Source of the DNA: an uncultured Elioraea sp.
GTDB lineage: Bacteria > Pseudomonadota > Alphaproteobacteria > Acetobacterales > Acetobacteraceae
Direction of reading: 5' to 3'
Length of the DNA stretch: 62,251 nucleotides
Assembly (NCBI GenBank): GCA_937928775.1
Contig: CALFVI010000026.1
Coordinates: 1-62,251 of the forward strand
Positions 9,030-18,259 of the stretch are shown here, one piece after another. A model generated the notes under the pieces. It made no database searches. It worked only from the letters and a program-made list of their open reading frames with translations, and was not told the origin of the DNA. The translations under genes were made by a program, and so were the position numbers. Within the stretch, counting starts at the first letter, position 1, and every line of letters starts with the position of its first letter.

Positions 9030-9103
9030 TGGGGGATAGTTTAGCGGTAGAACTCCCGGCTCTGAACCGGGCAGCCCTGGTTCGAATCCAGGTCCCCCAG
9101 CCA
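9030..9103 (+). tRNA. tRNA-Gln (anticodon CTG)
   Basis: The acceptor TGGGGGA pairs with TCCCCCA. The anticodon stem CCCGG/CCGGG encloses CTCTGAA (anticodon CTG), and the T arm contains GGTTCGAATCC. The discriminator is G and CCA is encoded. It sits 60 bases after tRNA-Glu, and its 3' end is followed by an integrase remnant, as expected for a tRNA used as an integration site. Confidence 0.97.
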
Positions 9104-9210
9104 CCCCTCGGGATTTCCAGTCATCCCTCACGGTCGTTGCTCCCGCGAACCAGCGCGGGGCACACCAGCGGGTCACATCCCGCCGTCCCGCCCGACCGGA
9201 GGCGGCACGG

Positions 9211-9375
9211 ATGGCCGGGCAGGTTCAGCACCTTGTTCATCATTCCAGCGGATTCCTGTGGCGGCGCAGGCTTCCCGAGCCGCTCGCACGCCTGATGGGC
9301 CGCACGCACCTGAAGCGGTCGCTCCGCACCCGCGACCGCCGTCAGGCCATCCAGCGGGCGCGCACTGAGGAGGAA
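9211..9375 (+). pseudogene. N-terminal remnant of a phage-type tyrosine integrase (DUF6538-like)
   Basis: About 55 residues resemble the start of integrases with a DUF6538 head: HLVHHSSGFLWRRRLPEPLA, then LKRSLRTRDRRQAIQRA. After about base 9375 the frame continues but the similarity stops, and neither the core-binding nor the catalytic domain follows. The next real gene lies on the other strand at 9474. Lying 108 bases after a tRNA-Gln, this is best read as the scar of an integrated element that has been lost. I saw no direct repeat of the tRNA end that would mark the other attachment site. Confidence 0.55.
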
Positions 9376-9473
9376 TACGCTACCGCGGGCGTTTCGCCCC
9401 TATGGGTCTCGCCGTGTCGCTGCCGCCACGCGCTCGCCCGAAGGCCGATGCCGCAGAGATCGCCCCTCTCCCC

Positions 9474-10646
9474 TCAGGCGAGCACCTCCATCGCCGCCGC
9501 AACGCCGCCCCGGCCATGCGGCACGCCGAGATCGCGCAACGACATCTCCACAGCGGCAAGCGTGCCGAGGATCATCGGTTCGTTCAGATCGCCCATATGA
9601 CCGATGCGGAACACCCGGCCCGACAGCGCGCCCAGCCCCCCGCCCAAAGAGACGTTGTAGCGCGCCAAGGCATGGCAACGCAGAGCCTCTGCGTCGTGCC
9701 CATCCGGCATCAGCACGGCGCTCACGCTGTCGGACTGGCGCGCCGGGTCAACGCAGTAGAGGCTCGGCCCTTCATTCGCCGCCCAGGCGCGCACGGCGGC
9801 GCGCACAGCCGCAGCGAGCCGCGTATGGCGGGCGTAGAGGGCATCCAACCCTTCCGCTTCGATCAGAGATAACGCTTCGGCAAGCCCGTGGAACATCTGG
9901 GTTGAGATCGTGCCGACGAAGGAACGGTGCGGGCGCGTCAGCATGATCGACCAGTCCATGTAGAAGCGCGGCAGGCGGGCCTCGCGGTGCGCCGCCAGCG
10001 CCTTCGGGCTCACCGCGCAGAAGGCAAGGCCCGTCGGCAGCATCAGCCCTTTTTGCGACCCTCCCACCACAAGGTCGACCCGCCACGCGTCCATGCGGAA
10101 GGGGAGCGAGCCGAGGGAGGAGATGGTGTCGGCGAGAAACAGCGCCGGGTGATTCGCGGCATCGATGGCGGCGCGGATCTCGCCGAGCGGGATGGCCACA
10201 CCTGTCGAGGTCTCGTTGTGCACGGCACAGACCGCCTTGATGCGGTGCGCGGCATCGGCGCCAAGCGCGGCGGTGACGGCGCCAGGGTCGACCCCGCGGC
10301 GGCGGTCAGCGGGCACGGTCTCGACTTCGAGGCCGAAGCGCCGCGCCATCTCGGTCCAGGAATCGGAAAAATAGCCGGACTCCAGCATCAGGATGCGGTC
10401 GCCCGGGCTGAACAGGTTCACCAAAGAGGCTTCCCAGGCGCCGTGGCCCGACCCCGTCATGAAGAAGATTTCGGCCGTGGTGCTGCCGAGGATGGGAAGA
10501 AGGCGCGCGCGGCAGTCAAGGACCAGGCGGATGAAGCCCTCATCCATGAAGTCCTGCGCTGGGCGGTGGATGGCGCGAAGGACAGGGTCGGGAATATTGG
10601 TCGGCCCGGGGTTGGCGAAGAAAGAGCGGCCGACAGGGCGTGGCAT
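9474..10646 (-). CDS. PLP-dependent aminotransferase, serine/alanine-glyoxylate type
   Basis: This class V aminotransferase of 390 residues starts FFANPGPTNIPDPVLRAIH, continues with FMTGSGHGAWEASLVNL (PLP phosphate binding) and VCAVHNETSTGVA, has the PLP Asp in LFLADTISSLGS, and carries the Schiff-base Lys in GGSQKGLMLP. These features fit serine-glyoxylate or alanine-glyoxylate aminotransferase, which makes glycine from glyoxylate. The exact donor cannot be told from sequence. It stands alone, with no serine-cycle genes nearby. The next gene, 127 bases away, diverges from it. Confidence 0.85.
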   Translation of the reverse strand: MPRPVGRSFFANPGPTNIPDPVLRAIHRPAQDFMDEGFIRLVLDCRARLLPILGSTTAEIFFMTGSGHGAWEASLVNLFSPGDRILMLESGYFSDSWTEMARRFGLEVETVPADRRRGVDPGAVTAALGADAAHRIKAVCAVHNETSTGVAIPLGEIRAAIDAANHPALFLADTISSLGSLPFRMDAWRVDLVVGGSQKGLMLPTGLAFCAVSPKALAAHREARLPRFYMDWSIMLTRPHRSFVGTISTQMFHGLAEALSLIEAEGLDALYARHTRLAAAVRAAVRAWAANEGPSLYCVDPARQSDSVSAVLMPDGHDAEALRCHALARYNVSLGGGLGALSGRVFRIGHMGDLNEPMILGTLAAVEMSLRDLGVPHGRGGVAAAMEVLA

Positions 10647-10773
10647 GGGGAACTCCGGCTCGGGACATCCGTCTGGCGAGGCTTCGCCGAGAGCGCGCGG
10701 CGACGCAAGGGAGTCACCACCTGAGGCGAGGGGGAGGTGGCGGATACGCCTGACTCTTGCTATCTTCAGTTGT

Positions 10774-11220
10774 GTGAGGTGGTGGTCGGTCGCGCTTCTT
10801 ACCGTGGTTGTGGCTCCGCAGGCGGTGCGGGCGCAGGGTTTCTATCACTCTGCGCCGGGCGGGCTTCATCGTGTCGTCATCCCGCCGGCCGAGGCGCAAG
10901 TCCCTGTCGCTCAGGGTTTGACGCGTGTTGCACCGAGCGGCCGGCCGAGCGAACGAGCGGTACCGCCGCCAAGTGAACCGCGGGCCGGCTCATCGGTCGG
11001 AGAGCGCAAGGCGGCCCTGCCGCCGCCGCCGCCGAAGGAGGAGCTGGCCTTCGCTCCGGCCGCGATTGCAGCCGGACCGGCAGCCTCCGGGCTGGCCACC
11101 GGAGGCCTCGCCTTCGCGCCGCTGGTCGGTCTCGTCGGCATCGCCGGTGTCGGCGCGGCGGCGGCGGTGGCCGGAGGTGGCGGAGGCAGCGGGCCCGTCG
11201 CCACCGTCAGCACGCGCTGA
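10774..11220 (+). CDS. Small secreted Pro/Ala/Gly-rich protein of unknown function
   Basis: The frame from GTG 10774 gives 148 residues with a clear signal peptide: basic start, hydrophobic core SVALLTVVVAP, then AVRAQ with likely cleavage after the last Ala before Gln. The mature part is low in complexity, with a proline run (LPPPPPKEE), and ends in a Gly/Ala-rich hydrophobic stretch (LVGLVGIAGVGAAAAVAGGG) that could insert in a membrane. The frame is open far upstream, but only this start gives a signal peptide. No family is recognised. Confidence 0.5.
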   Translation: MRWWSVALLTVVVAPQAVRAQGFYHSAPGGLHRVVIPPAEAQVPVAQGLTRVAPSGRPSERAVPPPSEPRAGSSVGERKAALPPPPPKEELAFAPAAIAAGPAASGLATGGLAFAPLVGLVGIAGVGAAAAVAGGGGGSGPVATVSTR

Positions 11221-11313
11221 GAGGCAGCCGACATCCGAGTTGAAGCCGGCGCGCCCTCGGGGGCGCAGCGCCGCAGGCAGAGAGATCTGAACCCAGCAGG
11301 GCTGCGGCCGGGC

Positions 11314-12342
11314 TCAATCGCTTTTACGCCGTTCGCGCTCGATCGCCCGCCAGCGCGCGACAGCCCGGTTGTGCTCCTCGAGCGTGCGCGAGAAGACATG
11401 CCCACCCGTCCCGTCAGCGACGAAGTAGAGGGCATCGGTTTCCGCTGGCCTGACCGCGGCAAGGAGGCTGGCTCGGCCCGGCGCGGCGATCGGAGTCGGC
11501 GGCAGGCCTCGGTAGCGATAGGTGTTGTGCGGGTGATCGGTCTCGAGGTCGGCGCGCGTCAGTGGCCGGTCGAGCACACCAAGGCCGCCGGAGACGGCAT
11601 AGATCACCGTCGGGTCTGACTGCAGCGGCATTCCGCGCCGCAAGCGGTTGATGAACACCCCCGCCACCTTGGCGCGCTCCTCCGCCACCCCTGTCTCGCG
11701 TTCGATGATGGAGGCGAGGATCAGCGCCTCGCGGGGGGAGGAGAGTGGCAAATTCTCCGCCCGCTGCGCCCAGGCCTCGGCAAGCGCCCGGTCCATCCCC
11801 GCCCGCATCCGACGAATGACCGAGTCGCGCGTGTCCCCCCACGTATAGGCCCAGGTTTCCGGTAACAGGGATCCTTCCGGCGGAACCTCGCTGATGGTTC
11901 CGGTCAGCCCCTCCGCCTGCTCCAGCAGGGCGAGGATCTGCACAATCGTCAACCCCTCGGGGATGGTGAGGCGACGCTGCACCGTGGGCGCGGTGCGAAG
12001 GATGTCGAGCACGCCAGCGAGCGAGACTCCCGCGGGAAAAGCGTATTCGCCTGCCCTCAGTGGCCCGGCCGCCTCTGTCAACCGGGCCGCCGGGACGAAG
12101 GCCCTGAGGCGGAGATCATCGAGCACGCCTGCTTCGCGCAGTCGTTTCGCGATCGCCCGCGGCCCAGCGCCGCGCTCGATGACGACCGTGCGGTCTTCGG
12201 CCAGCGGACCGGGCGCGTGGTAAACCTCGAGTAGGGCCCGCCACCCTGCCACGCCGAGGGTAGCCGCGACCAGGCCGACTAAGGCAGGCACCGCGATCCA
12301 GCGCCGTGCCCGCCCGCCCCGCCTGCCCGGGGCCTGGTCCAT
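11314..12342 (-). CDS. mltG: Endolytic murein transglycosylase MltG
   Basis: MltG cuts nascent glycan strands in the inner-membrane-facing periplasm and so limits glycan length. The 342-residue protein has an N-terminal anchor helix (about residues 15-40), a LysM-like region, and a YceG domain. That domain contains EGSLLPETWAY, ILASIIERETG with the catalytic Glu, VAGVFINRL, MPLQSDPTVIY, and the terminal NTYRYRGLPPTPIAAPG. It lies 3 bases after the fabF stop, so it is likely expressed as the last gene of the fab cluster, a common arrangement. Confidence 0.97.
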   Translation of the reverse strand: MDQAPGRRGGRARRWIAVPALVGLVAATLGVAGWRALLEVYHAPGPLAEDRTVVIERGAGPRAIAKRLREAGVLDDLRLRAFVPAARLTEAAGPLRAGEYAFPAGVSLAGVLDILRTAPTVQRRLTIPEGLTIVQILALLEQAEGLTGTISEVPPEGSLLPETWAYTWGDTRDSVIRRMRAGMDRALAEAWAQRAENLPLSSPREALILASIIERETGVAEERAKVAGVFINRLRRGMPLQSDPTVIYAVSGGLGVLDRPLTRADLETDHPHNTYRYRGLPPTPIAAPGRASLLAAVRPAETDALYFVADGTGGHVFSRTLEEHNRAVARWRAIERERRKSD

Positions 12343-12345
12343 GGC

Positions 12346-13608
12346 TCAGCTCGCCTTGCGGAACAGGATGGAGGCGTTGGTGCCGCCGAAGCCAAAGCTG
12401 TTGGACAACGCGACGTCGATGCGGCGGCTTTGCGCCTCATGCGCCACACGGTCGATCACGCTCGGCTGCGAAGGCTCGTCGAGATTGAGCGTGGGCGGCG
12501 CAACGTTGTCGCGCACGGCGAGGATGGAGAACACGGCCTCGATTGCTCCAGCCGCCCCCAAGAGGTGGCCGATCGCCGACTTGGTCGAGCTCATGGCGAG
12601 CTTGCGTGCGGCATCTCCGAACAACCGCTCGACCGCCTGCAATTCGAGATCGTCGCCCAAAGGGGTCGAAGTGCCGTGGGCGTTGATGTAATCGACGTCC
12701 TCAGGGTTGAGGCGGCCGTTGCGCAAGGCCGCTTTCATCGCCCGGAACGCACCCTCGTGTCCCTCGGCCGGGGCGGTGATGTGGTACGCGTCGCCCGACA
12801 GCCCGTAGCCCGCAAACTCGGCATAAATCCCCGCCCCGCGCCGTTTCGCGTGCTCGTATTCCTCGAGCACGACCACCGCCGCCCCCTCGCCCATGACGAA
12901 CCCGTCGCGATCCTTGTCCCACGGCCGCGAGGCGCGCGTCGGCTGGTCGTTGAAGTTGGTGGACAGGGCGCGCGAGGCGCAGAAGCCCGCGATGCCGAGG
13001 GGGCAGACGGCGGCCTCGGCTCCTCCCGCCACCATCACATCGGCATCGCCCATCTGGATCAGCCGCGCGGCGTCACCGATCGCATGCACCCCCGTGGCGC
13101 AGGCTGTGACCACAGCGTGGTTCGGCCCTTTGAACCCGTACTTGATCGACACATGCCCGGAGGCGAGGTTGATCAGGGCCGAGGGAATGAAGAAGGGGGA
13201 GAGGCGTTTGATCTTGCCCTCAAGCACCTGCTGCGAGCCCTCGAAAATGGTCTGCAGCCCGCCAATGCCGGAACCGATCATCACCCCCGTCGCACAGCGG
13301 CCCTCTTCGTCTTGCGGCATCCAGCCCGAGTCCTCTACCGCCTCGGTGGCGGCGACGAGGGCCAGCTGGATAAAGCGGTCCATCTTCCGCTGCTCCTTGG
13401 GCGGGATCCACTCGTTGAGGTCGAGTTTGCCGTCCGCTTTCGAGCCTTGCGGAACCTGGCCCGCGATTTTCGCCGGCAGGTCCGTCACGTCGAAGTTCTG
13501 GATCGCGCGAATGCCGGACTCGCCAGCAATCAGCCGTTTCCAAACCCGCTCGGCGCCGATGCCGAGCGGGGTGACCGCGCCAAGCCCAGTGACGACGACG
13601 CGACGCAT
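12346..13608 (-). CDS. fabF: 3-oxoacyl-[ACP] synthase II
   Basis: FabF condenses malonyl-ACP with acyl-ACP during chain elongation in type II fatty-acid synthesis. The 420-residue protein begins RRVVVTGLGAVTPLG. It has the active-site Cys in VVTACATGVHAIGDA, His in INAHGTSTPLGD, the Lys of SSTKSAIGH and His in SAIGHLLGAAGA, and ends SNSFGFGGTNASILF. The full catalytic set is present. It follows acpP by 41 bases on the same strand, the usual acpP-fabF order. Confidence 0.98.
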   Translation of the reverse strand: MRRVVVTGLGAVTPLGIGAERVWKRLIAGESGIRAIQNFDVTDLPAKIAGQVPQGSKADGKLDLNEWIPPKEQRKMDRFIQLALVAATEAVEDSGWMPQDEEGRCATGVMIGSGIGGLQTIFEGSQQVLEGKIKRLSPFFIPSALINLASGHVSIKYGFKGPNHAVVTACATGVHAIGDAARLIQMGDADVMVAGGAEAAVCPLGIAGFCASRALSTNFNDQPTRASRPWDKDRDGFVMGEGAAVVVLEEYEHAKRRGAGIYAEFAGYGLSGDAYHITAPAEGHEGAFRAMKAALRNGRLNPEDVDYINAHGTSTPLGDDLELQAVERLFGDAARKLAMSSTKSAIGHLLGAAGAIEAVFSILAVRDNVAPPTLNLDEPSQPSVIDRVAHEAQSRRIDVALSNSFGFGGTNASILFRKAS

Positions 13609-13649
13609 CCACCCTCCGTGCTGGTTCCGATCGCGGAAGCCCGCCCGCT

Positions 13650-13898
13650 TCAGGCGGCCTTCTGCTTGACGATGTAGTCGATCGCGTCCTTCACGGTGGT
13701 GATTTTCTCGGCCGCGTCGTCCGGGATCTCGATGCCGAACTTTTCCTCGAAGGCCATAACGAGCTCGACGGTGTCGAGGCTGTCGGCGCCGAGATCGTCG
13801 ATGAAGGAGGCGTTTTCCGTCACCTTCGACTCCTCCACGCCGAGATGTTCAACGACGATCTCCTTCACCTGCTTCGTGATTTCGGCCGTATCGGTCAT
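13650..13898 (-). CDS. acpP: Acyl carrier protein
   Basis: The 82-residue acidic protein carries growing acyl chains on a phosphopantetheine arm attached to the Ser of [11 protein letters not shown]. The whole ACP fold is visible: helix I ([15 protein letters not shown]), the DSL helix II, then [16 protein letters not shown] and DAIDYI. The frame extends upstream, but ATG 13898 gives the standard length; a GTG five codons earlier is a possible alternative. The 175 bases before it probably hold its own strong promoter. Confidence 0.98.
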   Translation of the reverse strand: MTDTAEITKQVKEIVVEHLGVEESKVTENASFIDDLGADSLDTVELVMAFEEKFGIEIPDDAAEKITTVKDAIDYIVKQKAA

Positions 13899-14073
13899 TG
13901 CGCTGTCGCTCACTTTTCGGGGTGGTCGTTCCTCGCATGGGCCGGCTCGTCTCGCTCGGGGCGGCCCCGGCTGAGCCGCGAGCGCCACGACGCCGGCCAT
14001 GCTTCCGGAAACCGCGGGCGCATAGCACCCTTCGCCGCCCTTGGCCAGAAGCGGAATGACGCTTCCGTGGTGC

Positions 14074-14811
14074 TCACAGCATGGCCATCCCGCCGTTGAC
14101 GTGCAGCACCGCACCGGTGACCCAGCCCGCCTCGTCCGAGGCGAGATAGACGGCTGCCGCTGCCACATCTTCCGGCCGGCCGAGCCGGCCCAAAGGGATG
14201 CGCGCGGCGAGTGCCGCCCGCTGGTCCTCTGTCAGCGCCGCAGTCATGGCGGTGGCGATAAACCCAGGCGCAATCACGTTCACCGTAATCCCTCGCGCCG
14301 CCACCTCCTGAGCGAGCGCCTTGCTCATGCCGACGAGCCCTGCCTTGGCCGCGGCGTAGTTGGCTTGGCCCGCATTGCCGGTGGCGCCGACAATGGAGCC
14401 GATGGAGATAATCCGCCCCGCTCGGCGCTTCACCATGCCCTTGAGCGCGGCGCGGCAGAGACGGAAGGGGGCCGAGAGGTCAACGGCGAGGACCGTCTCC
14501 CATTCCTCGTCCTTCATTCTGAGGGCGAGCGTGTCGCGGGTCAGACCGGCGTTGTTGACCAGAATGTCGAGCCGTCCCATGGCGCTTTCGGCGCGAGCGA
14601 CCAGAGCCTCGGCCACCGCCGGGTCAGCGAGGTCGGCGGGCAGCACGTGGGCCCGGTCGCCGAGCTCCGCTGCGAGCGCCTCGAGTGCCTCGCGCCGGGT
14701 GCCAGAAAGGCCCACCACCGCGCCCTGCGCGTGCATGGCGCGCGCGATCGCGCTCCCGATGCCGCCCGAAGCGCCGGTGATCAGCGCCGCCCTGCCATCG
14801 AGGCGGAACAT
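14074..14811 (-). CDS. fabG: 3-oxoacyl-[ACP] reductase
   Basis: FabG reduces 3-oxoacyl-ACP with NADPH. The 245-residue short-chain dehydrogenase has the nucleotide-binding [12 protein letters not shown], then NNAGLTRD, the catalytic Ser in [12 protein letters not shown], Tyr and Lys in [13 protein letters not shown], and [14 protein letters not shown]. It ends [15 protein letters not shown], the usual FabG C-terminus. It follows fabD by 15 bases, so the two are cotranscribed. Confidence 0.98.
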   Translation of the reverse strand: MFRLDGRAALITGASGGIGSAIARAMHAQGAVVGLSGTRREALEALAAELGDRAHVLPADLADPAVAEALVARAESAMGRLDILVNNAGLTRDTLALRMKDEEWETVLAVDLSAPFRLCRAALKGMVKRRAGRIISIGSIVGATGNAGQANYAAAKAGLVGMSKALAQEVAARGITVNVIAPGFIATAMTAALTEDQRAALAARIPLGRLGRPEDVAAAAVYLASDEAGWVTGAVLHVNGGMAML

Positions 14812-14826
14812 GCCCCTTCCTCCCCG

Positions 14827-15771
14827 TCAGACTGTCTTCAGGAACGCCTCGATCTCGGCCGGCGTGCCGACGGAGAGGGCGGTGAGGTCAGGGTCGATGC
14901 GCTTCACGAGCCCCGCGAGAACCCTGCCGGCGCCGATCTCCACCACTGTGTCGACCCCCGCCCCCTTCATCGCCGCCACACTCTCCCGCCAGCGCACCGT
15001 TTCCGTCACCTGACGGATGAGTAGGTCACGGATCTCCTCCGCATCGTCCGTCGGGGTGGCGGTCACGTTCGGCACCAGGGGAACGCAGGGCCGGCGCGGC
15101 GGCGTCGCGGCGAGAGCGCGTGCCATCGCCTCGGCCGCCGGCGCCATCAGCGCGCAGTGGAAAGGGGCGGAGACGGCAAGTGGGACGGCCCTCTTCACGC
15201 CGCGCGCCTTGGCCGCCGCGATCGCCCGCTCGATTGCGCCCGCTGCGCCGCTGATCACCACCTGGCCGCCGCCATTGTCGTTCGCCACTTCGACCACCTC
15301 ACCGGCTGCAGCCTCGGCGCACACTGCCCGCGCCTCTTCAGGGTCGATGCCGAGCAGGGCTGCCATCGCCCCCTGACCAGGTGCGACCGCCCTCTGCATC
15401 GCCTCGCCGCGCAGCCGCAGAAGCCGCGCCGCCTCAGTGACGGTGAATGAGTCGGCAGCGGCCAGAGCTGAGTACTCGCCCAGCGAGTGGCCAGCGACCA
15501 GCACGCAGCCGCGTGTGAGTGGAAGCCCCCCCTCGCGGGCGAGCACCCGCACCACCGCCAGGCTCACCGCCATCAGCGCCGGCTGCGCATTGGCGGTCAA
15601 AGTCAGCTCCTCTGCCGGCCCTTGGAACATCAGGCGCGACAGGGCTTGCTTCAGCGCCTCGTCCACCTCCTCGAAGGTCTCCCGCGCCACCGGGAAAGCC
15701 GCGGCGAGCTCCTTGCCCATGCCGACGGCCTGGCTGCCTTGGCCGGGAAAGACGAAGGCGCGCACGGGCAT
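14827..15771 (-). CDS. fabD: Malonyl-CoA:ACP transacylase
   Basis: FabD loads malonate onto ACP. The 314-residue protein starts RAFVFPGQGSQAVGMG, has the nucleophile Ser in VAGHSLGEYSALAAA, the Arg in RLRGEAM, the catalytic His in VSAPFHCALM, and ends with VVEIGAGRVLAGLVKRI. It is the first gene of the leftward fab cluster (fabD-fabG-acpP-fabF-mltG). The 242 bases that separate it from rpsF are a two-way promoter region. Confidence 0.98.
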   Translation of the reverse strand: MPVRAFVFPGQGSQAVGMGKELAAAFPVARETFEEVDEALKQALSRLMFQGPAEELTLTANAQPALMAVSLAVVRVLAREGGLPLTRGCVLVAGHSLGEYSALAAADSFTVTEAARLLRLRGEAMQRAVAPGQGAMAALLGIDPEEARAVCAEAAAGEVVEVANDNGGGQVVISGAAGAIERAIAAAKARGVKRAVPLAVSAPFHCALMAPAAEAMARALAATPPRRPCVPLVPNVTATPTDDAEEIRDLLIRQVTETVRWRESVAAMKGAGVDTVVEIGAGRVLAGLVKRIDPDLTALSVGTPAEIEAFLKTV

Positions 15772-15880
15772 GGCGGGCGAGGCTCCTCCCTGTTGCGGCG
15801 GGGCAAAATCGGGTTCGCGCTGCTAGGCGGCTGGCACCGGACTGTCAAGGAAGCGGGAGGGAGGCAGGTCACGGCGGCGC

Positions 15881-15908
15881 TTGCAAGGCGGGGCGCAACG
15901 CGTATAAG
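15881..15908 (+). promoter_or_regulatory. Sigma-70 type promoter of the rpsF operon
   Basis: TTGCAA (15881-15886) and TATAAG (15903-15908) are separated by 16 bases and face rpsF. This is the best promoter match in the fabD-rpsF gap. It predicts a transcript start near 15915 and a leader of about 100 bases before the rpsF ATG. Confidence 0.6.
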
Positions 15909-15921
15909 GCGCCGCATCCCT

Positions 15922-15946
15922 GCCGGCCGCGTGGCACACGGCCGGC
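15922..15946 (+). promoter_or_regulatory. Leader hairpin upstream of rpsF
   Basis: GCCGGCCG (15922-15929) pairs perfectly with CGGCCGGC (15939-15946) around a 9-base loop, CGTGGCACA. The hairpin lies inside the predicted rpsF leader RNA. In many bacteria an rpsF leader is bound by the S6:S18 complex to repress the operon. Whether this hairpin carries the conserved CCG element of that leader is not certain, so the role is inference. Confidence 0.4.
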
Positions 15947-16013
15947 TATGTCCCGTTGTTTGCCCGGGATTGTCCTGTGGCTGAGGGACTGAGACAAGCC
16001 GGAGGGAAGCGGA

Positions 16014-16442
16014 ATGCCATTCTATGAATGCGTGTTCATCGCACGCAGCGACGCCACGCCGCAGCAAGTCGAGGCCTTGGCCGAACAGCTCGCCGAGGTC
16101 ATCGCGCAAGGCGGCGGCAGGGTGAGCAAGCGCGAATACTGGGGCTTGCGCCCCCTAGCCTACCGGATCAAGAAAAACCGCAAGGGCCACTACATGCTGC
16201 TCAACATCGATGCGCCGTGGCCGGCGGTGGCGGAGATGGAGCGGCAACTCCGCCTGAATGAAGACGTGCTGCGGTTCCTCACCGTTCGCGTCGAGGCGCC
16301 CGAGCAGGGGCCGTCTGCCGCGATCGCCCGCCCCTCGCGCGAAGATCGGACCGATCGGCTCGACCGCCCCGCGCGTGGCGCAGACCGGGCAGCGCCCGCC
16401 CCGCGCAGCGACCGAGCCACGCGGCCTGAGCTGGTGGAGTGA
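16014..16442 (+). CDS. rpsF: 30S ribosomal protein S6
   Basis: S6 binds 16S rRNA in the platform of the small subunit as a pair with S18. Residues 1-100 show the family pattern: [20 protein letters not shown], then [35 protein letters not shown] and [16 protein letters not shown] disordered Arg/Asp/Pro-rich tail of about 40 residues follows, common in alphaproteobacteria. GCCGGAGGGAAGCGG precedes the ATG. It is the first gene of a long rightward run. Confidence 0.98.
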   Translation: MPFYECVFIARSDATPQQVEALAEQLAEVIAQGGGRVSKREYWGLRPLAYRIKKNRKGHYMLLNIDAPWPAVAEMERQLRLNEDVLRFLTVRVEAPEQGPSAAIARPSREDRTDRLDRPARGADRAAPAPRSDRATRPELVE

Positions 16443-16445
16443 GCC

Positions 16446-16724
16446 ATGACCGAGACTGACATGATCCTGCCCGCCTCCCGCCGGGTTGCCGTCGGTGCCC
16501 GACGGCCGTTCTACCGCCGGCGCAAGTCCTGCCCCTTTTCCGGACCGAACGCGCCGGCGATCGACTACAAAGACGTGAAGCTCCTCTCGCGCTTCATCAG
16601 TGAGCGCGGCAAGATTGTGCCCTCGCGCATCACCGCCGTATCGGCGAAGAAGCAGCGCGAGCTCGCCACCGCGATCAAGCGCGCACGCTTTCTCGCTCTC
16701 CTGCCCTACGTCATCAACGACTGA
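16446..16724 (+). CDS. rpsR: 30S ribosomal protein S18
   Basis: The 92-residue basic protein pairs with S6 on the small subunit. The core reads RRKSCPFSG, then [39 protein letters not shown] and [11 protein letters not shown], all diagnostic for S18. The N-terminal 20 residues are an extension beyond the shortest homologues. The gene starts 3 bases after rpsF. Confidence 0.98.
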   Translation: MTETDMILPASRRVAVGARRPFYRRRKSCPFSGPNAPAIDYKDVKLLSRFISERGKIVPSRITAVSAKKQRELATAIKRARFLALLPYVIND

Positions 16725-16767
16725 ACGGGGAGACTGGGGCGGAGCGCAATGCCGGACAGGGGGGCGC

Positions 16768-17703
16768 TTGCAGAACGCGCGCACGACGGCGGTCCTCGCC
16801 GCAGGGATACTCTCCGCGCTTGCCGCGCTCGCCGCGTTGCGCGGCCTGCCGCTCGGTTCCGTCCTGTTCTGGTTCTCGGCCGTGCCCCTGTTCGCCGCGG
16901 GCTTCGCCTTCGGCACCGGTGCGGCAGCGCAGGCGGCGGCGATTGGAGTGCTGGTCTCGCTGGTCTCTGGCGGGCTTTCCGGGTCGCTCGTGTTTGTGCT
17001 CCTGTTCGCGCTACCGGTGAGCCTGATGCTGTCGGCCGCACTGCCGCGATCGCCTGGCGCACCGCTGGCACTTGCCTGGCCGTTCGCCCTGCTCGCACTG
17101 TGGCCGGCGGGCCTGCTCGTCGCCGCCGAACTTGCCCTCTCCGGCCAGCCTGGCGGGCTTTCAGGCGTGTTGCGCCATGCGGTCGTGCAGGTTCTCGAGC
17201 GCATGGGCCCGCCGCCCCAGCTCGACATTGCCGAAGTGGCGGGGATGATCGTTCGCCTCAAGCCGCTCGCTTTCGCGCTGTGGTTCGCGTTGGTGATGGC
17301 GACGAATGCCGCAATCGCGCAGCGTCTGGTCGCGTCGCGGGGGCTGATGTCCGCCGCACCGGCGCAGTGGTCGATGGCGGTTTTGCCCAGCTGGTATTGG
17401 CCGCTTGCGCTCACCGCCGCGGTCGCCTCGCTGTTCGTGCCTGGCGAAGCGGGCTTCGCCGTGCGCGGCCTTGCGATGATGCTCGCCGTACCGCTCATCT
17501 TGCAGGGGCTCGCCGTGCTGCACGTGATCAGCCGCGGTCGGCCGGTGCGTCCCGCTCTGCTCGCGGGTGTCTATATCGGCCTCGTGCTGTTTTTCGCTCC
17601 GGCCGCTCTTGCCCTCGCCTGCCTTGGGATCGCGGAACACTTTCTTACTCTGCGCGGCCGCAAGCCGCCGCCTGGAACCGGGCTTAGGCCCACGGAGGAC
17701 TGA
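16768..17703 (+). CDS. DUF2232 family integral membrane protein
   Basis: The protein consists almost wholly of membrane segments, with about eight hydrophobic stretches separated by short loops. Its position between rpsR and rplI is where alphaproteobacteria keep a DUF2232 membrane protein, and the sequence agrees with that family as I remember it. The function is not known. The frame is open well upstream. TTG 16768 is the most likely start because GGACAGGGGGGC precedes it and the frame becomes hydrophobic just after it, giving 311 residues. It ends one base before the rplI ATG. Confidence 0.75.
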   Translation: MQNARTTAVLAAGILSALAALAALRGLPLGSVLFWFSAVPLFAAGFAFGTGAAAQAAAIGVLVSLVSGGLSGSLVFVLLFALPVSLMLSAALPRSPGAPLALAWPFALLALWPAGLLVAAELALSGQPGGLSGVLRHAVVQVLERMGPPPQLDIAEVAGMIVRLKPLAFALWFALVMATNAAIAQRLVASRGLMSAAPAQWSMAVLPSWYWPLALTAAVASLFVPGEAGFAVRGLAMMLAVPLILQGLAVLHVISRGRPVRPALLAGVYIGLVLFFAPAALALACLGIAEHFLTLRGRKPPPGTGLRPTED

Positions 17704-17704
17704 A

Positions 17705-18259
17705 ATGGAGGTCATTCTTCTGCAGCGCGTCGAAAAGCTCGGGCAAATGGGCGACGTGGTGAAGGTCAAGCCTGGCTACGCGCGCAATTATCTCCTGCCG
17801 CAGAAGAAGGCCGTGCGAGCAACGAAGGAGAACCTCGCCCGGTTCGAGGCCGAGCGCGCACAGCTCGAGGCGCAAAACCTCAAGCGCCGCGAAGAGGCGG
17901 AGCGCGTGGCAGAGCGCGTGGCAGGGCTTGCCGTCGTGCTGCTCCGTCAGGCGGGCGAGAGCGGCCAGCTCTACGGTTCGGTCAGTGCGCGCGACATCGC
18001 CGATGCGGCGACCGAGGCGGGCCTGACCATCACCCGCCAGCAGGTCGTGCTCGACCGCCCAATCAAGGCTTTGGGGCTCTACCAGGTTCGGATCGTGCTC
18101 CACCCTGAGGTGGTGATCGCAATCACCGTCAATGTCGCCCGCAGCCTCGAGGAGGCAGAGAAGCAGGCGCGCGGGGAGAGGGTCTCGGCAGCAGCCGAGG
18201 CGGAGCGTACCGACCTCGCCCAGCTGATTCCTGGCACGGGCGAACAACCCGACGTCTGA
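17705..18259 (+). CDS. rplI: 50S ribosomal protein L9
   Basis: L9 binds 23S rRNA at the base of the L1 stalk. The 184-residue protein has the RNA-binding N-domain ([17 protein letters not shown], then [19 protein letters not shown]), the long connecting helix (residues 40-75), and the C-domain ([23 protein letters not shown]). A charged tail of about 35 residues extends past the usual end. ATG 17705 is the standard start; the ribosome site CACGGAGG lies in the end of the preceding gene. Confidence 0.97.
   Translation: MEVILLQRVEKLGQMGDVVKVKPGYARNYLLPQKKAVRATKENLARFEAERAQLEAQNLKRREEAERVAERVAGLAVVLLRQAGESGQLYGSVSARDIADAATEAGLTITRQQVVLDRPIKALGLYQVRIVLHPEVVIAITVNVARSLEEAEKQARGERVSAAAEAERTDLAQLIPGTGEQPDV

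Noticed and set aside
11245-11275. GC-rich hairpin GCGCCC/GGGCGC between the secreted-protein gene and mltG as a terminator
   Set aside because: The stem is short with no T-run, and such hairpins are expected by chance at this GC content.
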